Origin: Phoronis pallida
Lineage: Eukaryota; Phoronida; Phoronidae
Assembly (NCBI GenBank): GCA_028565715.1
Contig: JAOXYC010102221.1
Span: forward strand, 1 to 14,075
Direction: 5' to 3'
DNA length: 14,075 bases
Shown here: piece after piece, positions 1-9,800 of the stretch
Numbering within the stretch: the stretch's first letter is position 1
Layout: each line of letters begins with the position of its first letter
Made by a program: the position numbers and the translations under genes
The notes under the pieces: generated by a model
Told to the model about the DNA's origin: nothing
The model's database searches: none
What the model saw: the letters and a program-made list of their open reading frames with translations, nothing else

Positions 1-234
1 GGTTTCGGCAAATTCTGAATGGGTCAAGGATAATTACGGATTACTAATTGAAGGTATATCATGTTTTGAAGGTGAGGTGGATATACTTTGCTTAAAGCAT
101 ATAAAAGCATACAGAAAGACCATTTTAGTGTGATCCTTGGCCTTTAAAAGCGCACACCGGACAGTACTACAACGCAGACTAATCGCCGAGCCGTATGTTT
201 AAAACATCACCTGTGCATATCTAGTCTCTCCGAA

Positions 235-256
235 AGACTGGCTCAGCCGCCAGTCT
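235..256. repeat. Perfect 8-bp hairpin
   Basis: AGACTGGC at 235-242 pairs exactly with GCCAGTCT at 249-256 around a six-base loop (TCAGCC). It lies in the GC-richer patch that also contains the hairpin at 358-386. Confidence 0.7.
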
Positions 257-357
257 GTTCTAACAGCACGATAAGCGAATCTCGTTGATGACGTCACTCC
301 GCTTAAACTCAATTGCAACTCGATCCCTACTTTCGGTAAGACCCCCCGCGATCGATA

Positions 358-386
358 CAGTCCCTCGACATGAGTCGAAGGGGCTG
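358..386. repeat. 12-bp hairpin with one bulged A
   Basis: CAGTCCCTCGAC (358-369) and GTCGAAGGGGCTG (374-386) pair over 12 base pairs, with one bulged A in the right arm, one G-T pair, and the loop ATGA. With the hairpin at 235-256 it suggests a structured repeat or RNA. No function is claimed. Confidence 0.65.
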
Positions 387-646
387 GAGTTCGGTCTAGT
401 GCATATCAAGTTATTGCATTTTAGTTAATTAAAAAAAAAAAATTTACATGCAAAAGCAGTGCATGAATAACTTCCGGTTTCGTATTATCAATCGCGCGAA
501 AGATTTTTTTCCTCATCTGTATGGTTATGTGGACGGTATCAATACAAAAATACTTAACCTTCACAAAAAAATATAACTGAATATACATTTCTCAGACTGA
601 TTCAAGTCCCTTCTCAGTATGCAACTATACGAGCTCAATTATTTAC

Positions 647-831
647 CTCCGTTTGAAGAACCATTTGCATTCTTCGGTTTCAATCCTCGATTGATCGCCA
701 CAACGGTAGTATAGTAAGTTTGATTGTGTTGCAAGCTGAACTGGTGACAATACGTTTTGGTCAGATGAGAAACTTTGAAAATTCCTAAAGCTGAATCTGA
801 GAACGGATCTACTGTAAAGCCAACGAAAAAT
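647..831 (-). CDS. Exon 21, last in window (residues 1759-1820): second half of an FN3-like module
   Basis: Acceptor TTTCGTATTTTCAG and donor GGAG|GTAAAT bound 185 nt, phase 2 to phase 1. The product begins FFVGFTVDPFSDSALGIFKV and ends with YYTTVVAINRGL, the usual FN3 last strands. Two sequons (NQT, NGS) occur. The donor leaves in phase 1, and the next module would start in an exon I could not find before position 1, so the gene continues past the window. Confidence 0.75.
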
Positions 832-3800
832 CTGAAAATACGAAACAAATAAAATACCGTATAGATGAATGTACAATAGTAATAGTAAGACTCGTTTTAG
901 ATAATTACCGAAGAAGGCATTTCAAAAGTGTACATGCTTGTTTAAACGTGGATTAAATTTCATTCCATGTATATAAAATATTTGTTACTGTCTTCACCAT
1001 CTAATAGTGCCTTTAAGTTCTAAATAATTGATTCATACTCATCAACACCAGTATCTGGATCGTAAAAGTCCTTCCAATGAGCGCATAAACTTGTGTTGTC
1101 AGACTGGAACTGCTCGTCTTGATGGACATTTAGTCCGTCATACACTTCTCCTACTAACGGTGGTGTAGTGTCTTTAAGGAGTGGGGTCTCCGAGTGGGAA
1201 GCAGCAAATAACAAAACTAAAAACAAGAATTGTACTTTGCATCGGAAAACGAATAACAAAATCAAATCTTTTGAAGGAGTTGTAGCATGAGATTTTTTTT
1301 CAAGTGGAATGATTTTCTGCTCATTAACATGGCCATGTCGATCAAATCAAAAAAAAAATATTCGCTTCAACATAATTCATATGTGAAAGTTACCTTTATC
1401 AACTGCTCTTAATCGCACCCATACGGGTACTCCATCCTGAAGTCCAAGATTCTCAACCACGATATACGTGTCGTTGCGTATCACATGCTGGTACTCGGTG
1501 TATCCCCGAACTTTGACGTCGTATTTTGTGTGACCCAGACCGAAATCTACGCGACTAATACCAGAAAGAGAATCCGACACATTGTAGTATAGGAATAACA
1601 TATCGAAATCTTCATCATAGAAATAGCTGCCCACAGAATTCACTTTAGGGCTCTCCGTGTCAATAATAACAGGTTTGCCGTGACAAAGTGTAGTTACAAG
1701 AGCTCCTCCGAAGACAATGTTATTTAAAGCTTGCACGGTTACAAAGTATGGGCCATCTCTTAGGTGCAATCCAGATGTAAGGCCATGATGTGTCCAGTAG
1801 TCCTTCCCTGATAGATGTTTATGTGGGTCATCGTAAGGACTGACATCTGTTCCGCACACGGTGCTCCCTGCCGCCCAAGTATATCCCCAAATACCAGTCT
1901 CGTCGTCATGAAAACCATCCCAGTGAGCTTCAAATATAAATACATGAACTTAGATGGAAATTGAGTTCGTACAGATGAGTTTTGTTTGGCCAGTTTGTAA
2001 TACTCGACGCCCGCCCCATATGTTTCTATTGAAGCTCTGCGTCTGTCACATGCAAAATACCAAACACGATATGTTCTATGTCAGAAGTGTACTTTCATTC
2101 ACCGGTAACTATAAGATCTCTGGATTTATATCGATGTCCTTTTATTCTATTCTCTCCTATGGCATAAGTTAAAACAGCAAATGACCAAGCAAGTAATAGT
2201 TGATGCATTTAAACTTTTTGTATATCTACCTGAGATATGAATTTGAAAAGACAGAAAAAAAAATCCGAACTGAACCTGAGATATAGTTGTTGGACATTGT
2301 GTAATCTAGATCAATCATGCGCTCGTGTCCATTTAAAACTGTTCTCGAGCCAACTCCGTCGGTTATGATTCTGAAAAGTTAACAAATCCTGGGTGAACCT
2401 GCAATGAACAAGCCGATCACGCATTTCATGGAATGGACATACTATGGTTTACCGGGCTTTGTAAATTTCGTAAATTTCAAAGAGACTGTTATTCCCGCCA
2501 GTTAAGTAAGTTCTAAAACTTTGCAAAAACGGTATTCCTTTTAGGTACATTCACGTTTATTGAACAGCATTTTTAAAAGAATAATTGAGCAAATTAAAAT
2601 TCTACAGATTCTCGGGACCGCAAACTTTGTACAGGTACATGTACACTGCAAATTGTTAACTTACCTGTGATTAGGGTGCCATGTGACATCTTCACATCTT
2701 TGTGTAATTGCTGCATCACAGTCATCATTCTTTGTTATATCCGTAGTAACATTTGCAATCACCCCTGGTTCTGGAGGGGTAAAGTCCACAATTGTACCCT
2801 TTGAAGATAGGTAACTTTCGTAGTCTAAAACATTAGTCAAATGAACATTGACATAGTAGATTTTCGAATGTGAAAGTGGCAGTTTCTCGTATTCAATAAT
2901 GTGACTGTGGCCGATCAGTCGCTGGTAATTGTGGAATGCTCCACTGTGTTTCAAGTTGGCGAATTCCCCATCAATCGTATTCTGCAGAAGGCATTCTTGT
3001 GTCTGAGAATCGTAATCAAACGAGATACACTTTGTTCCTTTGATACATTCTGAGGCACAATGCCGATCAGTATAAGAAGTTGTCTTGTAGAAAGGTTGAG
3101 AATCCAATCTACCACGGCGGGGAAATGCAAAATGTTGAAGATCGTTTGCACCGTCTTTGTTCACAGTTACGACGGAGAGGTTGAATAGCTCCCAATTTCT
3201 GACAGTGTTCCCATATGAACCTTGACCAACACCCACGGCTTTATACTGTTCTGTGGTGAATGGTGAATCGTCGTGCATAACAGCAGTCGCACTTAGCTTG
3301 TGAGGATGGCTTGACATTGCATAGGAAGCGTCTATTCTGCCATTTGGGGTTGTCATATCGTACGTACTCAAAGAACAGCGCCCTGTACTTTCCAGACCTT
3401 GTGAGTTTCTGACCTTTACCGTCCAATATAACGGTATACCATGGACTAGAACAGCTGGTACAACAACAGAAGGACCACCCATGTCCGTCCAATCCATGAC
3501 GTTGTTTCCTCCTGGATGTGAACCGATTGCAAACCGTCTTTTAACTTCGCTTACTTCATCGTCTGCAATGACTTGCAGCATGAACGCAGGGTCAGAATGA
3601 TCTCGACCTTTGATTTGAGCCACAGTGCAGTCTGATGCTATGTCAGGGGGTGAAGTATCTTTAGTAACACGTGGTTTGTTAAATATATTACGTTTAATAC
3701 TGTCAGCCCTGTACTCAAAAATTGTTATAGACCACTCCACTCGGAATATCAGCTTCAGTGCTACATACGCCGAGAGCTTCAGTCTGATTGGTACAAGAAC

Positions 3801-6800
3801 AACATCTAGTCTGATGCTGAAATTGCAAAAGATATCAATAGTTGACCTGTTTGAAAGAGCGTAAACTAAGCCATTTTCTGCGGTGGATAAAATACAATCT
3901 ACGAAAGAAGTAATTGATTATAATTAACAAACAAAAATCAAATTTTAATATTAAAATGTGTCAAAACTGGCTCACCCTACATCCAATGGAAACTTGTCGT
4001 ACTTTAAAGATGATGTTATTGGAAATCGCACTTCAAGTAGAAATCCAGTTATTTTCATACCAGCTTCAGCAATGAAAATATCCAAGGCCACTTTACCATA
4101 AACTTTCGCCCCAATGAACGGGGTTACTTCAGCCTGCAAAAAAGTAGTTGAAAATAGTACAGAATAGATAGTTCAGTTGGTAGAGCATCTGACCGGCAAT
4201 CAGAGAGACCTGGGTTCAATTCCCAGTTCAGTTCCGAATTGTACTGTCTTTATCTGTAAAAAACATGTTTCTTTCCATTACATGTCTCTGCATACAGTTT
4301 AAACCAAACAGTTATCACAAAGGGCTTTAACCGTTTTTGATATGTTATACATGTAATACATTATCTGTCAAATGCACACATATGTGAAGTCTATAACATG
4401 CAGTCGCGGTTCGTTTATTATTTTTCAAGTTCAATTCTTTACTTTCCCTCAATATTCTTTTCTTCGTCCCACACCTTGATGTAATGAGGATTAAGAAAAA
4501 AATCAAACATTTCGAAACTCACGGTAGCAACGTTGCTTAGAAAGCAAGCACCCAGTTTAAGGCCAACACCCAGTGCTCCCTTGGCGCCAAAAGCTGGAAG
4601 AAGAAAAGAACGTAAAAGCACCATTTGCTTACACAAGTCGCACTTAGAGGATAAACTAGATATAAGCCGTGTCATGTGAGCGCACATGAATCACCGGACA
4701 GCGCATTTGTCTTAGAGTCCGGAGCCACACCCTGTCTGAGATTAGATTCAAACACCCAATGACAATAAACAAAAATCCAATCGACTGCTGATCGAGTGTT
4801 AACCACTAGTTATAGCTCTGCAAGCGTGTTTTCTCATTAGACAAATACAAATATGCAGACTGTGCTGCCTGATATGGTGGTGAAACACGCAGAGAACGTA
4901 CATGTAATACCCGCATTTTTGAACTTGCCATAACCAATAAAGGTTGTTATATTAATGAATACCTGCATAAATCTCCTGATTGTCTAAGAAATTACTCCAT
5001 TAGCGACTTCTCAATTTAAGACAGTGCCAACACTGATTTCAAAGGAATACATGTATAACCATTCATGTTAATGTTCACCATTTGGAATTGAATCTCTATT
5101 GATTTTTTTGAGTATTTTGTACTTGTCACAACTACTGCCTGTATTATTTATCGCTATGTATTACGCGACATGCTTATACATAAGAGTATTGTTGTCACGT
5201 GAAAATGAAGGACTGAACCTTCGTTGTCATAAATTACTACAATATAGTCTTTACATGCTTTATTCGCAAAAGATCTGTGAGTTTTAGACAACATTGCGGT
5301 ATCAATGCGTGCTCAATGCACCAGAAGGCATCTTTGATAGAATCAATTTAAGTAGACATACCAAATCTCAAGGAAACTGGACCAAGCTGAAAGTTCATCC
5401 CAATTTCTCGAATAAGTGTTATATCTTTCACGGGAAGTCGAAAGCTGCCATCAACACAGATATCATCCGTGTCTGGGAAACCGTCAGTCAAGGTTTCCAT
5501 AAATAGCTCTCGATTGGACATTAACTGAAACGAGTTCATGATTATGCTTAGATAAAGTTAGTGTTGAATAACTTAAAACACACAAAGTGACTTGTAGACT
5601 AAGAGTGACAGCGGTTTGATGTTTTGTAACTGAACTTAATCGCCCTGAAGAAAACTTTATTTTCGAACCCAGTATGCCGATAAAAATATAAATTATGTAT
5701 CCATACCGCATCTAGTGCACCAGCACGCAGCTCATTCATAAAGTTTAGGAGCGTTCTCCTGTCTCCAATGTTAGCTTCCAGAATGTAGTAAGAAAAATCT
5801 TCCAACTTCATACTCAGAACTTGATTAGATGTTCCATCATCTCTAGGCGCTGAGTAAAAAGCACATTAAAAAAGCTATGTAATTAGCAGGAGATATCCGT
5901 TATGTTTAAACATCGCTGTGAGAATACTAGATTGCTAGAACTGCAATCTTAATTATTCTGTAAAATCCGATGATGTCGTTCGACCTGTTTTGTGGCTCCA
6001 GAGCTTGATTGTGAATTGTATTGAATTGAAATATAGACTACTTATGTTTCATTCAAAATAAAATTGAGAAAATTTAACGCGGGAGTGGACTAAAATACTT
6101 AATTAAGTTGCTAAACTGTAAAAGGAACCACACCTAACGTGTTTCGGACATATCGAACGCTACGTAATTAGTATTGATACTCATAAACAAGCTGTTACCT
6201 CATTCGAATCAACACCGTCATGTAGCCTAATTATCTAAGAAACGACTTTCAATGGTAGATGATGAACTTGATTCATGTTTTGTGAGTGGGAAAACAGGTT
6301 CAAGATATCCTTACCAAAATAAATAGCATCGATGGTGTAACGCGTAAAAGGTTACTTGTAGATATACCTGATATACACGTTTTAGAACTATCTGTTTTGA
6401 ATGCCACTCCATCAAACAGTCTCATAGTCTGTGAACATGATGGGAAGTACACTGAACACAACCTCGTCTGAAGTGAAATTCTAACATACTGGTCTTCAGG
6501 AGATATAGATAGTGCCGCAGCTCCAACCATCTCACCAAATCCACCAACAGGGAAGTTGAATGTGTAAGCAGCAGCTGCAAAAATTGTAATGGTACGGCAT
6601 TTCTGTTATGTCACAGTACATGTTTCGAAACAAAGATATAACATGTTGAAATGACTGACTCGTTTGTTTGTTGTGAAGAATTTTCCTTTAAAGACACTGT
6701 CTCCTCGTTGGTCCCGATCAAGCGTCAAAATTCAAATCAACTAGAAATTTTGTTTATGAGTCCTTTGATGAACATAATTAACTTGCATCTGAGTAAAATA

Positions 6801-9800
6801 AAATTTAACAAATCCGCAAAGAGGTGATTTGAAAGTTTTTGTGTCCAAATCAAACCCTTGCTTAAGCAAGGTTTGACTATTTCGGATAAAAAGCTCTCAA
6901 ATCACCCCGTACAAGTTTTTGACTCAGTTGCAAGTTAGTTGTGTTCATCAAAGGACTCATACACACAGTTTAGAGTTGATTTTAAAAATGTATCAAAAAG
7001 GGTATTCTATTTACGGTTCAAGTTAAACGACTGTACAAAGTCCCCAAACGAGACATCCACTTCTCTTGAGCAGGTGTTGTAGCGGACATCTAGTTTCATA
7101 ACCTTCAGGAAGAAGTGCATCGTGAACAACACGCCGCACGTGAGTCCCCGACAGTCTGCGTGCAGTTGGCAAAACATCCCGTTCCCTCGATCAAGAAAGG
7201 GTACAATCTTAGGACATGCTGAAATATAATAAAACCTTATATTCAAATAAACACGACTACACCGTATGCGTACCTTAAGTTCCGGCGCTCTTTCGGAAAA
7301 CAGCACTTTTCGAGTTGAAATATTTTCCCGAAAGAGCGCCCATGGGCCCTCTTTAGGAAAACATGGGCGATCTTTCGGAAACACAAACGTCGCTTAATTC
7401 TCGTGTTTCTTGATGCATTAGGCGGTAGGAGTGTGCGCGAATGCGTTTAGGAGACTGATTACATACTGTTCTAGAAGGATACATATGTGATTATTAAATT
7501 ACGACATTACACCATCGATTTTGAAAAATTATACTTGCATGGTTATGCTACCTTATTATCGTTAGCAACCACACTTGACTTAAGGGTCTCAACATATTCT
7601 GAATTTGAGTCAAAGTTGATAAACGGTCTTGTCATGACCTCAAATAGAAAAACAGCATGATTTTCCAAAACATGACCAGTACTTAGGCGTTTGGACTTTT
7701 GGTGCATGGGCGCTTTTTCGGAAACGATCTCAATTTTTGAAAAGTGTGATTTGGTCCAAGAAAGAGCGCCCATGGGCGGTCTTTCGGAACTTTTCCGAAA
7801 GAGCGCCCATGGGCGCTCTTTCAGGGGGGCGCTCTTTCGGAAATTGCCGGTAAGGTAAGCCAGTCGACTCATTCCCAATAGATGTAACTGAAACCCCTTA
7901 ACGTTATGGCGGTATGCGGAAAAAGTGGATTCTGGTCTTGACTGTGTTTTTGTTGCAGGGTTTAATGACCAGGTAAGGTACACTGTGTACTTTAACGTTT
8001 AATTGTGTTATGAAATGACAATTTCGAGAAGGCGTGAGAATTAAAGCGATGACATATGTAGTCAAAATCGCACCTTTCTTTGGAAAAGACATATACTGCA
8101 ACACCATTTGCTCGAAAGATCCCTTTGGTTTCAAGTCTTTTCTTTTCAACATGCTTCTCAGTTTACTCGGACTAAAAGTGATAGGGTGCTGCACTGGTTG
8201 GTCTTGGAGATAAACTGAGAAGAGCCTGGTTAGATTCTCAAGTTTACCCTTGGTAACGTGCTGGTTGCCCTCTTCAAGGATGTTCAAAATCTTTTGAATT
8301 TTAAACTTGTTGATATCGAGTCTGTCTAAAATGTTCGGAGGACGGCTAAAAGAAAAATGATCTCGTCAAGTAATGTTTACGTTTCTTTTAAAATTAAAAA
8401 AGTTAGCGATGACTTCAAAGGGCAGGACATATCGAAAAACAAGTCATTATTCTGTACGTTTTCAGCATGCATAGCAGCTTATATATTTAAAATGTTGATT
8501 ACTTTTGTCTGTGTCATTGATAGTTATCGCACAACGTGTAAATCTGGTGTTTCTCTTCAATTGGTCGCCACGAATGTCTTAGTATTCTTGAAAGTATTTG
8601 TAAAGTAGTTAACAGAAACAACGTGTATCCTCACCGCTTTTGTTTAAACATGTTCTTCACATCTTTAAACTTTGAGAGTGCTCCTTTGAAGCGATCTTTA
8701 AGGCTCTTTGTCAAACCAACATCCATTCCTGGGGGTCTATAAACCAGGTCCTCATCGTTAACATCGACATCTTGTATTTCAACTTCTTTCAAAACTTTCT
8801 TTACATTGTCTTTTATTTTCGAAGGTACCTTTTTGATGTTTTTTACTGTTTCCTTAGTTTTTTGTTTTATCTTTGAGGGTAGGTTCTTGGCCTTTTTCAA
8901 CGTACTTTTGGCCTTGTCTTTAGCTTTTGAAAATTTATTTTTTAGTTTATTCTTCCAATTCTTTCCTCCTTTAGGTTTGCCGATTTTTGTCTTGCCTTTC
9001 TTTTTGGCTAACGCCATTTTAACGGCAGTTTGTCCAATGTAGTTAATCGAATAATCATTACAAAACCACCTCCATCTTGGTAACGGTAAAAGTCTCTCTA
9101 AGTATTGTGTTGGGTCAATATACTCATATTCGTCAACTCCTTCTCCCAGAGGTCTTCGCATAACTAAATGGATAAAGCTGGCTTTACATGCTGAGTTCCA
9201 TTCGGCGCGGCCAATAGGGTCACCGGCATTAACAAATGTACCCTCATCAGTCTCACTAGATTCGGGTACTAAGTTTGATATGATGATTTCGTATTGTTGA
9301 AAGTTGTCGTCTTGTGGCAAAATTAAAATTTCGCTCTCGCTTTGTTTTTTAATGATTCCCATTACTGGACTTGCGACCTGCATTTACGGAGAAAGAGAAA
9401 TTTGTTAAGTAGCATTTACCGACGTCATCAATGTAAAGACATTTATATATTGTTTTTAGATGAAGACACTGACATTTGTATAACTTCCTTGCTTGAAGCA
9501 TATATCATATAGACTATACGTCTTTGCTTGAAGGTAAATGTTGACGAAGACGACGAACTATATACGTCAAAGTACTACAAAATATCAGAATAACAATTCA
9601 CATCAACTAGTTAGAATTCAAGTATAAGTTGAGACGAGATATTGCGTAAATATCACCTACTGAGCAATCTAGTATATCTATTTACCTGGCCATATGCTGT
9701 TATATGCACACCATCAAGGTTGGCTCTTGATTTGGAAGGATAATTCCCGTCAGCGCATGGGGTTGAATCTGGATCAACCCGTCGTGTTGGGAATTTGATA

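Larger units (their letters stand above)
1..646. other. Intron or intergenic stretch, no gene seen
   Basis: No phase-1 exon that could follow exon 21 was found on the minus strand here, and the plus strand shows only short frames. The part from about 130 to 390 is richer in GC than the rest, holds two stable hairpins (listed separately), a TGACGTCA palindrome near 289-296 and several CCGAAAG/CTTTCGG motifs. An A12 run follows near 430-442. This could be an inserted repeat, but I cannot classify it. Confidence 0.4.
7219..8073 (-). other. Intron between exons 10 and 11
   Basis: 855 bases. Apart from the two palindromic clusters I see nothing supported. The 320-base spacer between clusters (7381-7704) shows no recognisable coding or repeat content. 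A frame of about 145 codons on the minus strand is open mainly because the repeat lacks stops in that phase, and it has no splice sites in phase with the gene. Confidence 0.5.

Noticed and set aside
1020-1265. Frame whose start resembles a signal peptide (hydrophobic run ending AASHSE), suggesting a separate gene start
   Set aside because: The first codon is TTG and not ATG, and the hydrophobic part is mainly intron pyrimidine tract translated. The real exon starts at 1216 after TTTTTAG and fits the phase of exon 19.
4162-4234. Functional tRNA-Ala(GGC)
   Set aside because: Position 33 is C and the acceptor stem is largely unpaired, so it is more likely a SINE head or pseudogene.
6300-6367. 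Extension of exon 12 to the donor GTAAGG
   Set aside because: That donor is in phase 0 and does not fit exon 13, while GTATAT at 6367 gives the required phase 1.
7007-7384. A single 125-codon minus-strand gene
   Set aside because: Its first half is translation of the palindromic repeat and its second half is exon 11, which has its own acceptor at 7219.
7543-7983. A 146-codon minus-strand gene
   Set aside because: It is open mainly across the palindromic repeat cluster and has no splice sites in phase with the host gene nor a recognisable product.
8357-8608. Plus-strand protein of 83 codons
   Set aside because: It falls within the intron between exons 9 and 10, is low in information and has no supporting signals.
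8806-9042. Plus-strand Phe/Leu-rich membrane-like protein
   Set aside because: It is the antisense shadow of the Lys-rich linker: AAA/AAG codons read backwards give TTT/CTT.
9377-9383. ATG at 9383 as the start of a 250-residue protein
   Set aside because: The ATG is part of the acceptor ATGCAG. Splicing after it joins the two halves of the M23-like domain in phase.
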